Origin: an uncultured Eggerthellaceae bacterium
GTDB lineage: Bacteria; Actinomycetota; Coriobacteriia; Coriobacteriales; Eggerthellaceae
Direction of reading: 5' to 3'
Length of the DNA stretch: 64,000 nucleotides
NCBI GenBank assembly: GCA_910588095.1
Contig: CAJUQH010000004.1
Coordinates: forward strand, 1-64,000
Part shown: in pieces, positions 53,236 through 62,109 of the stretch
Position numbering within the stretch: the stretch's first letter is position 1
Layout of the letters: every line of letters begins with the position of its first letter
Program-made: the position numbers and the translations under genes
Notes under the pieces: model-generated
What the model saw: the letters and a program-made list of their open reading frames with translations, nothing else
What the model was told of the DNA's origin: nothing
The model's database searches: none

Positions 53236-54412
53236 AACGCTGTCTCCTCAGAGCATGGGCGGAAAGCAGGAACAGCACCGCCGCCATTGCTGCCAACACG
53301 GCTATGTGGCCGAGCCAAGGCCCCAAGCTGTCGTAGTACATGATGCTGTAGAACGCCTGCGCTACCTGAACCGCCGGGTTCACCAGCTCGGCAGCCGGGA
53401 ACGAAGCCGCTATGGTGTCGGCCAACTGCATGGTGGGCTGCCCGTAGAGCCCCGCGAACAGGCTCGCGAAGCACACCACCCCGGTCAGGATGCCGTTCTT
53501 GCCATCCTCGGGCACGTGGGGCAAAGCCGATATGGCACAGCCCAAGGACGTGGCCATCAACGACGCTACCGCCACCGTAGCCAGGCACAGGCCGTCGCGA
53601 CCCGCGAAATCGACCCCGGCCACCACGCGCATGTAGCCGTAGGCGACCGTCAAGCACGCGAAGGACAGCGCCCAGCTGGCCAGCAACGTGCCGCCCACGG
53701 CGCGCCCATGGCTCACCGCGCCCACCGCGCGACGGGCGCCCAAGGCCGAGCAGTTGGGCTTGAGCCGCTGGCAGGCGGCCAGCCCCACCCCACCGGCGAA
53801 CAGCGCCGCCATGCCCAGCAGCGCGAAGTAATAGCGCACCGATTCCTTGGGCTGGTTCTCGGTCACGGCCATCTGCACCGTGGCCCGCACCGGCTCGAAC
53901 AGCGAAGCAGCCACAGCCGGGTCGGCCAAGGCCAGCGGATCGTCGGCCAGCAGATTGGCGGCCAGGTGCGCGCGGGCAGCGTACTCGTCCATGGCCAAGG
54001 TCAGCACCGATGCCTCCAGGTCATCAAGGTCGCTTCCCGACTGGCTGGCCGTCACGAACGCGCGCGGCTCGCCGCCATCCAGCATCACGTAGCCCACGTA
54101 GGGGTCATCGGTGCCTGCCGCCGCGCGCACGAGCGCGTCGGCTTCGGCAGCGTCAGCCGCGAGCGTGACGTCGAGCAACGCCCCTTCGCCTTCGCTGGCC
54201 CCTTCTATGAAGGCATCGAACGCGTGGCCCTCGAGCGAATCGTCAGGCTCGACCACGGCCACCCGCAAAGGCTCCATGGCGCCCATCTCGTCCAGCGGGC
54301 CGAACATCATCATGAACACGGTGGACATCACCAGCGGGAACAGCAGCGACCATATCATGATGTCGACGCTGCGCACCAGCCCGAGCAGCGTATAGCGGAA
54401 GGTGTCGAACAT
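53222..54412 (-). CDS. ABC-2 type exporter permease (first permease)
   Basis: A 396-residue ABC-2 permease: an N-terminal helix (about 18-36), an extracytoplasmic domain with many acidic residues, then six predicted helices from about residue 198. Same topology as the following gene but distinct sequence. It begins 10 nt after the ATPase gene. A role as half of a heterodimeric export channel is inferred from the three-gene arrangement. Confidence 0.8.
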   Translation of the reverse strand: MFDTFRYTLLGLVRSVDIMIWSLLFPLVMSTVFMMMFGPLDEMGAMEPLRVAVVEPDDSLEGHAFDAFIEGASEGEGALLDVTLAADAAEADALVRAAAGTDDPYVGYVMLDGGEPRAFVTASQSGSDLDDLEASVLTLAMDEYAARAHLAANLLADDPLALADPAVAASLFEPVRATVQMAVTENQPKESVRYYFALLGMAALFAGGVGLAACQRLKPNCSALGARRAVGAVSHGRAVGGTLLASWALSFACLTVAYGYMRVVAGVDFAGRDGLCLATVAVASLMATSLGCAISALPHVPEDGKNGILTGVVCFASLFAGLYGQPTMQLADTIAASFPAAELVNPAVQVAQAFYSIMYYDSLGPWLGHIAVLAAMAAVLFLLSAHALRRQRYASI

Positions 54413-54422
54413 GGCGCCCCCT

Positions 54423-55358
54423 CTAGTCGCGCAGCTCGCGGCCGGTTATCTCGAGGAACACGTCGTTGAGCGTGGGCGGCTCGGCCCAGATGCGGCCAGG
54501 CGCGATGCGGGCACGCGCCAGCTCGGCCAGCACATCGGCCACGTTGTGCTCGCCGTTGCTGCACGCCACCTCCAGCTTGCCTTCGTCGTACGAGACACGG
54601 GTCACATGCGGCAGCTTGCCGATGGCCATCACCGCTGCCTCGGGCACCTGCGCCTCGATGACTATCTTCTCGCCCGCCGCCACAATGGCCTTCAGCTCCT
54701 CGTTCCTGCCGCAGGCCAGGGTGCGCCCCTTGTCCATGATCATGATGCGGGTGCAGATGTCCTCGACTTCCTCCATGTAGTGGCTCGTGTACACCACGGT
54801 GGAACCCGCGGCGTTCATGGCCTGGATGTTCTCGAGGATGCTCGCGCGGCTCTGCGGGTCCACGGCCACGGTGGGCTCGTCGAAGAACACGAGCTCGGGC
54901 TTGTGGGCGATGCCGCAGGCGATGTTCAGGCGCCGCAGCAGGCCGCCTGAGAGCTTCTTCGGCCGCACCTGAGCGTAATCCTCAAGCCCTACGAAGGCGA
55001 TGGCCTCGGCCACGAGCGGCTTGCGCTCGCGGGCGTCGGGCACGTACAACCCGCAGAAGTAGTCGATGTTCTCGCGCACCGTGAGCTCCTCGAACACCGC
55101 CACGTTCTGCGGCACCACGCCTATGCGGCGCTTCAGGTCGTAGCGGGTGGGGCTCATGGGCTGGCCGAACAGGTCGATGTCGCCCTTGTCATAGGTGAGC
55201 AGCTGCAACATGCAGTGGATGGCCGTGGTCTTGCCCGAGCCGTTGGGGCCCAGCAGGCCGAACACCTCGCCCGGCGCTATCTGCAGGTTGAAGTGGTCGA
55301 GGGCTATGGCGCTGCCGTAGCGCTTCACCAGGTTCCGCACCGATACGATGTCCTCCAC
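54423..55358 (-). CDS. ABC exporter ATP-binding protein
   Basis: A GTG start at 55358 is chosen because AAAGGAG lies 5 nt upstream; this gives 311 residues, normal for DrrA/CcmA-type ATPases. Walker A GPNGSGKTTA, signature KLSGGLLRRL (Gln replaced by Leu-Leu after the SGG) and Walker B LVFFDEPTVAVDP are visible, followed by a C-terminal accessory domain. It heads the ATPase-permease-permease operon, divergent from a LuxR-type membrane regulator. Confidence 0.88.
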   Translation of the reverse strand: MEDIVSVRNLVKRYGSAIALDHFNLQIAPGEVFGLLGPNGSGKTTAIHCMLQLLTYDKGDIDLFGQPMSPTRYDLKRRIGVVPQNVAVFEELTVRENIDYFCGLYVPDARERKPLVAEAIAFVGLEDYAQVRPKKLSGGLLRRLNIACGIAHKPELVFFDEPTVAVDPQSRASILENIQAMNAAGSTVVYTSHYMEEVEDICTRIMIMDKGRTLACGRNEELKAIVAAGEKIVIEAQVPEAAVMAIGKLPHVTRVSYDEGKLEVACSNGEHNVADVLAELARARIAPGRIWAEPPTLNDVFLEITGRELRD

Positions 55359-55566
55359 AAGGGCTCCTTTGCTTTGCTCGTGCTGCAGGGGCGACGGCGC
55401 AACGGCCATAGAGGCCGCACGCGGCCCGTGCGCTTGCGGCCATTGTGCCAAATGGTGCGCCCACAGCGGTAGTGACTTTTGTCATCGATGGCATTTCCCC
55501 AGATGGAAGCTATGGCAACCGAAGGTGGCAAGCCCCATGGCACTGCCGCAGGCCAGGCTGCCCAGG

Positions 55567-55572
55567 TATAAT
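55567..55572 (+). promoter_or_regulatory. TATAAT -10 element of the LuxR gene
   Basis: Ends 8 nt before the ATG at 55581, giving a leaderless or nearly leaderless transcript. The 220-nt gap to the divergent ABC operon should also hold that operon's promoter; no clear operator palindrome was seen. Confidence 0.55.
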
Positions 55573-55580
55573 GCTGAACC

Positions 55581-56357
55581 ATGGAAGACTTCACCGATGC
55601 CGCCATCGTGCTCGCGCTGTGCTGCGTGCCCTTGCTCTGGCTGCCCTCCGAGCCCTTCGCCGTTGCCGGCGCGCTGAGCGCGGTGGCGCTCGCCTGCCTA
55701 CGCCCGGCCGGTGCGCCCCGCTGGCTGCGCTGGGGCGCCCTGGCGGCGTTCCTCGCGGCGGCCGTGGCTTGGCCCGCATGCACGCTGTTCCTGCCGATGG
55801 GCGCCTACGTCGGGCTGAGGGAGCGCTCTTGGATGCCGCGGCTCGCCTGGGCGCCGGCGCTCGCAGCCGTGCTGGCCCGCGGGCTGCTGGGGCCGGCAAG
55901 CGCCGTGGCGCTTTGCGTGCTATGCGCCGTAGCTGCCGCGTTGGCGGTGCGCGAGACGCGGGCGCTGGCCGAGCGGGCAGCCCTGCGCTCCATGCGCGAC
56001 GGGCTGCGCGAAGCGATGATGCAGCAAGCCGACGATGCAACGCGGCAAGCTGCGACTTCGAGCACAATCGGGGCAGGCAGCGCTGGCGGAAGCCCAAGCG
56101 AGCACGCGCCCTCAGGCAGCAGCACCGCAGCCGCCTGCGCCCCGCACGGCGGCCCCGCCGCCTTCGACGGCCTCACCCAGCGCGAGCTGGCCATCGTGCA
56201 GCTGGTGGCGCGCGGCCTCGACAACAAGGAGATAGCCGCCAGCCTCTACCTCAGCGAAGGAACGGTGCGCAACCACATAAGCGCCGTGCTCCAGAAGCAC
56301 GAGCTCAAGAACCGCACCCAGCTAGCCGTGCTGTACCTGGGCGCGCCGCTGGGCTAA
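55581..56357 (+). CDS. Membrane-anchored LuxR-family regulator
   Basis: A 258-residue protein. The N-terminal 125 residues contain about four hydrophobic segments (6-23, 26-40, 50-75, 90-122), then a polar Ser/Gly/Ala-rich linker, and a C-terminal LuxR-type helix-turn-helix (about 193-255: LTQRELAIVQLVARGLDNKE, GTVRNHISAVLQKHEL). Membrane-bound LuxR proteins are a hallmark expansion in Eggerthellaceae. It diverges from a three-gene ABC exporter, which it may regulate. The signal is unknown. No ribosome site is seen, in line with the -10 lying 8 nt upstream. Confidence 0.82.
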   Translation: MEDFTDAAIVLALCCVPLLWLPSEPFAVAGALSAVALACLRPAGAPRWLRWGALAAFLAAAVAWPACTLFLPMGAYVGLRERSWMPRLAWAPALAAVLARGLLGPASAVALCVLCAVAAALAVRETRALAERAALRSMRDGLREAMMQQADDATRQAATSSTIGAGSAGGSPSEHAPSGSSTAAACAPHGGPAAFDGLTQRELAIVQLVARGLDNKEIAASLYLSEGTVRNHISAVLQKHELKNRTQLAVLYLGAPLG

Positions 56358-56424
56358 GCCGCCCCCAAGCCGCGCCGCCCCGCGCAAGGGACGCGCAGCC
56401 CAGCCAGCTGCCGACAAGCCCCGC

Positions 56425-57705
56425 CTACAGCCCCGCAGCCTGACGCAGCGCGTCAACCTTGCCGGTGCTCTCCCATGTGAACTCGGGGAGCTCGCGCCCG
56501 AAGTGGCCGTAGGCCGCCGTCTTGCGGTAGATGGGCCGCCGCAGGTCCAGCTCGTCGATGATGGCGCCGGGACGCAGGTCGAACACCTCGTCCACTGCGC
56601 GCACGATGTCAGCCTCGGGCACATGGTTTGTGCCGAACGTATCCACCATGACCGAGACCGGCTTCGCCACGCCTATGGCGTAGGCTATCTGCACCTCGCA
56701 GCGGTCGGCCAGCCCAGCCGCTACCACGTTCTTCGCCACCCAGCGCGCCGCGTAGGCTCCGCTGCGGTCCACCTTGGTGCAGTCCTTCCCGCTGAAGGCG
56801 CCGCCGCCATGGCGCCCCATGCCACCGTAGGTGTCTACGATTATCTTGCGGCCGGTCAGGCCCGCGTCGCCCATGGGGCCGCCGATGACGAAGCGCCCAG
56901 TGGGGTTCACGAATATCTCGACGTCGCTGTCGAGCTTGATGGATTCAGCCTCGAACACCGGCTCGATGACGTTGTCGATGATGGCCTCGCGCAGCATGGC
57001 CTGGTCCACGTCTTCGGCGTGCTGGGTGGACACCACCACCTTCTCCACCGCCACCGGCTTGCCGTCCTCGTAGCGCACCGAGACCTGGGTCTTGCCGTCG
57101 GGGCGCAGGAAGGCCAGCGTGCCGTTCTTGCGCACGTCGGTCAGGCGCTCGCTCAGGCGATGGGCCAGGTAGATGGGCATGGGCATGAGGGTGCTCGTCT
57201 CGTTGCAGGCGTAGCCGAACATCATGCCCTGGTCGCCGGCGCCCACGTTCTCGTAGGGGTCGGCCGCCTCGGCGGCGCCGGTCTGCACCTCGAAGGACTC
57301 GTCGACGCCCTGGGCGATGTCGGGCGACTGCTCATGGATGGAGCTCATGACGGCGCAGGTGTTGCCGTCGAAGCCGTACTTGGCGCGGTCGTAGCCGATG
57401 CCGGTCACCACGTCGCGCACGATCTGCTGCACGTCCACGTAGGCCTGAGTGCGAATCTCGCCAGTGACGAACACGGTGCCCGTGGTGGTGAGCGTCTCGC
57501 AGGCGCAGCGCACCTGGCTCACGTCGGCCGGCTGGCCGCTCGGCGCGATGTAGCCCTTGGCCTCGAGCTCGGCTTCCTTGGCCAGGATGGCGTCCAGCAC
57601 CGCGTCGGATATCTGGTCGCACATCTTGTCAGGGTGGCCTTCGGTCACCGATTCGGAGGTGAATACGTAGGTGCTCTTCGGGGCGTCAGTCGTAGCGATG
57701 CTCAT
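56425..57705 (-). CDS. metK: S-adenosylmethionine synthetase
   Basis: A 426-residue MetK making SAM from methionine and ATP. FTSESVTEGHPDKMCDQISD, GAGDQGMMFGYA and GGGAFSGKDCTKVDRSGAY are the classic motifs. AAAGGAT precedes the ATG, immediately behind a SAM-binding riboswitch, so production is expected to fall when SAM is abundant. It converges with the LuxR gene across a 67-nt gap. Confidence 0.97.
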   Translation of the reverse strand: MSIATTDAPKSTYVFTSESVTEGHPDKMCDQISDAVLDAILAKEAELEAKGYIAPSGQPADVSQVRCACETLTTTGTVFVTGEIRTQAYVDVQQIVRDVVTGIGYDRAKYGFDGNTCAVMSSIHEQSPDIAQGVDESFEVQTGAAEAADPYENVGAGDQGMMFGYACNETSTLMPMPIYLAHRLSERLTDVRKNGTLAFLRPDGKTQVSVRYEDGKPVAVEKVVVSTQHAEDVDQAMLREAIIDNVIEPVFEAESIKLDSDVEIFVNPTGRFVIGGPMGDAGLTGRKIIVDTYGGMGRHGGGAFSGKDCTKVDRSGAYAARWVAKNVVAAGLADRCEVQIAYAIGVAKPVSVMVDTFGTNHVPEADIVRAVDEVFDLRPGAIIDELDLRRPIYRKTAAYGHFGRELPEFTWESTGKVDALRQAAGL

Positions 57706-57719
57706 GGCTCAATCCTTTC

Positions 57720-57812
57720 TTCATCGCTGTTGGCAGGACCACCTTCGAGCGCAGGGCGCCCAGGTTGGTGCCGGGATCGTCGAGCCAACTCTCTCCCCCG
57801 ACTCTTGATAAA
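57720..57812 (-). ncRNA. SAM riboswitch (SAM-I/SAM-IV clan) in the metK leader
   Basis: Minus strand begins TTTATCAAGAGTCGGGGGAG (57811-57792), then a GAGTTGGCTC arm and GATCCCGGCACCAACC, matching the conserved core of the SAM-I clan (ATCAAGAG...GAG...CCCGGCAACC). A GGTGGTCCTGCC segment near 57740 corresponds to the 3' core. It ends within about 10 nt of the metK ribosome site with no intrinsic terminator, so control of translation is likely. Exact subclass (SAM-I, IV or variant) needs a covariance-model search. Confidence 0.82.
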
Positions 57813-58037
57813 CAAAGGCCGCCCGCATGCGAGCAGCGCATGCCCCTTTTGGGGCGGCAACCATCGTAACGCGGCCAGCCACCGCGCGCAACCGCCGTTT
57901 CGGCCGCCGCCCGCCGCGCCACGGCAGCCACCTTGCGGAAGGGGCCATCTTGCCAACTCCGCTTAGCGTGCGACCCGGCAGCGTGCGGCCCGGCAGCCGT
58001 CGCTCGCGTATGGACAGAACGCACTTGAAATTATCGC

Positions 58038-58066
58038 TTGCCACCCATGAGAGCGCATGATACCCT
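58038..58066 (+). promoter_or_regulatory. Promoter of leader B
   Basis: TTGCCA (58038-58043), 17-nt spacer, TACCCT (58061-58066), followed by CACAGGTGC as at leader A on the other strand. Confidence 0.65.
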
Positions 58067-58249
58067 CACAGGTGCTAAACCTCAGTCTGCGCAAGCAGAT
58101 TGGAAACAAACGAATAAGCCGTTCTTTCAATGGGATGTTTGCACGCGAACGTGATAAAGAGGGCATCTGCCTTTTCAAGTGCGTTCACGTCAGATTCCAT
58201 TCTGATTTGTTTCCAATCTTGAGGTTTAGCGACTACGGTGGATGCCCTC
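58067..58249 (+). ncRNA. Structured 5' leader element B (hairpin plus pseudoknot) of the 890-aa surface gene
   Basis: GCTAAACCTCA (58074-58084) pairs with TGAGGTTTAGC (58220-58230); GATTGGAAACAAA (58098-58110) pairs with TTTGTTTCCAATC (58206-58218); an imperfect inner stem includes ACGCGAACG with CGTTCACGT. The apical loop of about 30 nt has AAAGAGGGCATCTGCCT as in leader A, and GATGCCCTC (58241-58249) ten nt after the stem can pair with loop GAGGGCATC (58159-58167). Stem sequences are unrelated to those of leader A while pairing, loop, spacing and overall size are kept. A downstream hairpin GTACG/CGTAC precedes the ribosome site. Confidence 0.65.
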
Positions 58250-58333
58250 CTTACCGCCGGTCGCTGAGCATGCGCCTTCTGGGCTTCCTCCGTAGTACGA
58301 CGTTGCACGTACTTGTCGAAGGAGCTGGGCATC

Positions 58334-61006
58334 ATGCGGATATGCGCCGTTTCTTTCACCCATAAGCTCACCGCTGCTATGCTGGCAGCGGTTCTCGCTC
58401 TCGCCCTTGTCCCTGCTGATGCGTTCGCGACAACGGAAGGTTCCGGCGAAAGCGATGCTGAAGCCATAACGTCGAACTTGTCCGACCAGTCGAATGACTC
58501 TGCCGACTCCGTCATTCTGAGCGAAGGGACCGAAGGTTCCAGCCCTTCCGTCACCCTGAGCGGAGCCGCCGAAGGCGGCGAAGCCGAAGGGTCCGATTCA
58601 AGACTGCTGACTTTGGCTTCCGGGTTGGCCGGTGCCCCCGCTAACTTCATCAACTCCGACGTTGCCCTCGACGGCGAACCGATCATCGGCTCGTTCACGG
58701 TTGACGGCTTCACCTATGCGGTCGTCGACGAATCGACCATCGAGCTTGTTGGGGTCTCGGAGGCGGCAGAAGCCGACACTGATGCCGGGATGCTTACGCT
58801 CCCCGAAACCACCACCTACGAGGGTGTCACCTACACCCTCGCCTCCATAGCCCCCTATGCCTTCTACCTCTCGGGCGTAACGGACGTCGAGCTGCCTGCG
58901 AGCGTGAACGACGTCGACGACCGAGCCTTCCGCTCGAGCGACGTCGTCAACGTCACCGTCGCCGAGAACAACCAAACCTATTCCTCTTTCGACGGCGCCT
59001 TGTATGACGCCGAACACTTAAGCCTCTTGCTCATTCCCGAGGGCAAGCAGGGCACTGTCCGCATCCCGAAGACAGCAGAGGTGGCAGAAGCCAGCGTGTT
59101 CTCGCATTGCCCGCTGGTTGACTCCATCTCTGTGGATGCGGGCAGTGCAGCATTCGCCTCGGAGAATGGTTTGCTCTATACATCAGACTTAACGACCCTG
59201 CTCCGCGTTCCAGCCGGAGCAACCGAGATAACCATCCGCGAAGGCTGCACGACCATAGCCGCCGGCGCGCTTGAGGCCTGCGCGGAGCTGACGACCATCA
59301 ACGCGCCTGCGACCGTGACCTCCATCAGCCCCGACATCTTCCATGTGATACCAACCGTGATCCTACCTGCCGCTTCTCTTGCCGAAGACGCCCCGCAGCT
59401 CACCGCTGTAGTCGCCTTGTCTTCAACTGATGATGCTCTACTTGAGGTCGATCCATCTGCTATCTCAGTCTTCCTGCCTGAAGGTGCTGATTATGAAGCA
59501 TGGCGAGAGCATAGTTTCAGCGCAGAGATGCAGTCCCTCTCCGATACCCAGCTATCAGCTGCTGGCTTTCAATCAGCAAATGCCTATGGCGCTCAAATCG
59601 GCTCAGTAACGGTCAACCCCAATGGCGGCACTTTGACCTGGTGGCTTTCTACGACTCAAGGAAGCGGCTCCACAACATCGGCTAAGGCTTTTCCGCTTTG
59701 GCGCAATTGGGCGATCCTGGGTGGCAGCACGATACATGTCGGTGCGAATGATACCAATGGCTTTTGGAGCTTAAGCGTAACGCGTGCTGGCTATACCTTT
59801 GCCGGATGGGAAGGCTATGCTTTAGGGCCAACTTACTATGGAACGAACTCAACAACATTCAAAGCTATGTGGACCGCCAATACGATACATACCATATGGG
59901 ATTCGAACGGGGGCTACATCGATGGAGACACTGGCGGATTCAACCGCTATACAACCTATAGCCCAAGCGCAACCTTGGGAACAGCATGGGACATCTGGGG
60001 TGCACCGCGCATTTATCGGACAGGCTACACCTTCACTGGATGGTATACGAGCAAAAGCGGAGGCACGCAAGTAGCTTCAGGCGATAAGCTGCCAACCTCT
60101 GACACCGCTTATTATGCTCACTGGGCTCCCAACTCCTATACCGTCCAGTACCAGAATAAGGCGGATACGGCCACTCTTTCCACTGACACGGGCTTCAAAT
60201 ACGACACGACGCGCAAGCTCGCAGCAATGCCAAGCAGCGGCGTGACCCCTGGCTACACCGCTGTCGGGTGGGCCAACTCCAAAGGACAATCGACTGCCAA
60301 CTATAGCTTTGAGAAGGAAGTGAAGAACCTCGTGACCTCGGGCACGAAGTACCTCTACCTGGCAGAGCGAGCCCACACCTACACCGTCACCTTCGACTCT
60401 GCCGGAGGCTCGCCGGCATCGGACATCAGCGCCACTTACGACAAGGGGATAACCCTGCCCACCTCCACCCGGCAAGGCTACGCCTTCGGCGGCTGGAAGG
60501 ACGAGGGCACCGGCACGATCCATCAAGCTGGCGACACGAAGAACCTCACGACGGCGGACAAGGCGACGGTCAAGCTCGTGGCCCAGTGGAACCCGGTCAT
60601 AAGCGCGGATGTGCCCCAGACGGTGACCACGCGGGTGGATGTGCTCGGCATCGAGGAGCAAGCGGCGGCGGCAAGCTACATCGAGTCGAGGTGCGGGGAG
60701 CCCTTGCGGGTGACAGAGGTGGGCTATGCAAGGCTCTCCGGCGCCACCGAGCTGTTCGGCGACCGCGCCTCGGAGGTGCGCCTCGAGGCCTTCGCGAACG
60801 GCGCCACGGCGCCCACGTTCTCCTTCGCGCTCAAGGGGTCGGGCTATTTGGTCGATAGCGCAGCCTTCATGGCCTTCGACATGGCAGGCTATGGCGCTCG
60901 GGTGCCCATAAGCTACCGGTTCGCCATCCCGGACGACCTGCTGCCGCAGCTCCAAGAGACGACCAGCGCGATCTGCCAGGTCTCCTACACTGTCGATCTC
61001 GGCTAG
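58334..61006 (+). CDS. Secreted LRR/InlB-repeat surface protein, paralogue of the 1361-aa protein
   Basis: An 890-residue exported protein; the ATG at 58334 has AAGGAG 9 nt upstream. A signal peptide ends near Ala32 (AFA). BspA-type LRR_5 repeats span about 85-345, partly near-identical to the minus-strand paralogue. The long LTGSIP array of the paralogue is missing; instead several Listeria-Bacteroides repeats follow (about 420-720; GYTFAGWEGY, GYTFTGWYTS, GYAFGGWKDE). The last 145 residues match the C-terminal domain of the paralogue (SADVPQTVTTRVDVLGIE start). No LPxTG or membrane anchor. The central part (about 59400-60150) is AT-richer, suggesting a mosaic. Adhesin-like role inferred. 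Confidence 0.85.
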   Translation: MRICAVSFTHKLTAAMLAAVLALALVPADAFATTEGSGESDAEAITSNLSDQSNDSADSVILSEGTEGSSPSVTLSGAAEGGEAEGSDSRLLTLASGLAGAPANFINSDVALDGEPIIGSFTVDGFTYAVVDESTIELVGVSEAAEADTDAGMLTLPETTTYEGVTYTLASIAPYAFYLSGVTDVELPASVNDVDDRAFRSSDVVNVTVAENNQTYSSFDGALYDAEHLSLLLIPEGKQGTVRIPKTAEVAEASVFSHCPLVDSISVDAGSAAFASENGLLYTSDLTTLLRVPAGATEITIREGCTTIAAGALEACAELTTINAPATVTSISPDIFHVIPTVILPAASLAEDAPQLTAVVALSSTDDALLEVDPSAISVFLPEGADYEAWREHSFSAEMQSLSDTQLSAAGFQSANAYGAQIGSVTVNPNGGTLTWWLSTTQGSGSTTSAKAFPLWRNWAILGGSTIHVGANDTNGFWSLSVTRAGYTFAGWEGYALGPTYYGTNSTTFKAMWTANTIHTIWDSNGGYIDGDTGGFNRYTTYSPSATLGTAWDIWGAPRIYRTGYTFTGWYTSKSGGTQVASGDKLPTSDTAYYAHWAPNSYTVQYQNKADTATLSTDTGFKYDTTRKLAAMPSSGVTPGYTAVGWANSKGQSTANYSFEKEVKNLVTSGTKYLYLAERAHTYTVTFDSAGGSPASDISATYDKGITLPTSTRQGYAFGGWKDEGTGTIHQAGDTKNLTTADKATVKLVAQWNPVISADVPQTVTTRVDVLGIEEQAAAASYIESRCGEPLRVTEVGYARLSGATELFGDRASEVRLEAFANGATAPTFSFALKGSGYLVDSAAFMAFDMAGYGARVPISYRFAIPDDLLPQLQETTSAICQVSYTVDLG
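58980..59178 (+). repeat. Near-identical inverted copy B of a surface-protein segment
   Basis: Partner of 33068-33266 on the opposite strand, about 25.7 kb away. Matching tracts of tens of identical bases occur, much closer than the flanking coding sequence. Confidence 0.8.
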
Positions 61007-61022
61007 CGCCAGCCGCCGCAGC

Positions 61023-62057
61023 CTACATGATAGGCGGCACGTAGATCTTGTTGCGCGAGTCGGGGATGGCCTTCTTCGCCAGTTCGGCGGCGCCCTCGGC
61101 GATCATGGGCAGAAGGTGCGTGGGCACGCCCATGAACATCATGTCCTCGCCGATGTCGGTGGCCGCGCGGCAGCCGTAGCAGCCGAACGTGATGTTGGGC
61201 TCGTCGTTCTCGAGCGGCAGCAGCACGGCCTCGACGCACATGGAGTTGAAGCCGCTCGCGTGGAAGTCGTGGCGATGGCCGGTGTAGTAGCTCATGGACA
61301 TGGAAAGCCACATCATCTGCTCGGGAGTGCCGGTGAACACCACCACCTCGGGTTCGCGCACCGTCTTCGCAAGCGGCGCCACGTAGGTGGCGCGCTTGCT
61401 CTTCGGCGGGAACACCGGGCGCTCGGCCACCATACGGGCCGCCGCCTCGGCATTGACCACCTTATGGAACAGCACGTATATCTCGCCCGTGGCCAGCTTC
61501 TCAGGCACGCCGGTCATGCCGAAGATGGAGGTGCCGTCGGGGCAGGAATGCTTGAACGGCGGCATGAGGATGCTCGCGCCACGCCGGGCCGCCATCATGG
61601 CCTGGCAGAAACGCAGGTTCTCAGCCGGCATGGGGGCGTCGGGCAGCATCTCGCCAGCGGCGATCAGGCTGACGGCCACGGGCTGCCAGCGCAGCCCCAG
61701 GCTCTGCATGATGGACTCCTGCAGCTCGGCGTAACGTCGCTGCTCAGGCTCGCTGATGGGATCGGCGCGCGGCTCGTCCGCGCAAGGGTCGAACCCGTCC
61801 TCGCCAAGAGCCTCGACCGACAGCGCACGCGTCGGGCAGTTGCCCGCGCACGTCTTGCACCCGACGCATAGCTCGGGGTGCGCGGCATAGGGGTAGCCTG
61901 CGTCGTCCATCGCCAGCACCTCGCACGGGCAGAACGCCACGCACAAGCCGCACTGGACACATCGGCTGGGATCGTTGGCTATGCGATAGCCGACCGTGCC
62001 CTCATCGGTATAGTCAGGCGCTTCAGCATTCGCGCCGGTATGGGAGTAGTCAGCCAT
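61023..62057 (-). CDS. Ferredoxin-DUF169 protein
   Basis: The start MADYSHTGANAE at 62057 has AAGG upstream, giving 344 residues; the longer frame overlaps the radical SAM gene. Residues about 25-85 are a two-[4Fe-4S] ferredoxin (CVQCGLCVAFCPC and CVGCKTCAGNCP). Residues about 115-340 are DUF169, a cysteine-containing domain of unknown function found mainly in anaerobes. It follows a radical SAM enzyme gene on the same strand, so it could supply electrons or carry a cofactor in the same pathway. No function is established for DUF169. Confidence 0.85.
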   Translation of the reverse strand: MADYSHTGANAEAPDYTDEGTVGYRIANDPSRCVQCGLCVAFCPCEVLAMDDAGYPYAAHPELCVGCKTCAGNCPTRALSVEALGEDGFDPCADEPRADPISEPEQRRYAELQESIMQSLGLRWQPVAVSLIAAGEMLPDAPMPAENLRFCQAMMAARRGASILMPPFKHSCPDGTSIFGMTGVPEKLATGEIYVLFHKVVNAEAAARMVAERPVFPPKSKRATYVAPLAKTVREPEVVVFTGTPEQMMWLSMSMSYYTGHRHDFHASGFNSMCVEAVLLPLENDEPNITFGCYGCRAATDIGEDMMFMGVPTHLLPMIAEGAAELAKKAIPDSRNKIYVPPIM

Positions 62058-62109
62058 CGGGCCTTCCCTTTCGTCCTCTCGAACCATGCGCCTCAAAGGC
62101 GCGACGAAG

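Noticed and set aside
57827..58060. Small plus-strand ORF (77 codons) upstream of leader B
   Set aside because: Arg-rich shadow-like composition, no ribosome site, and it overlaps the metK leader region and promoter B.
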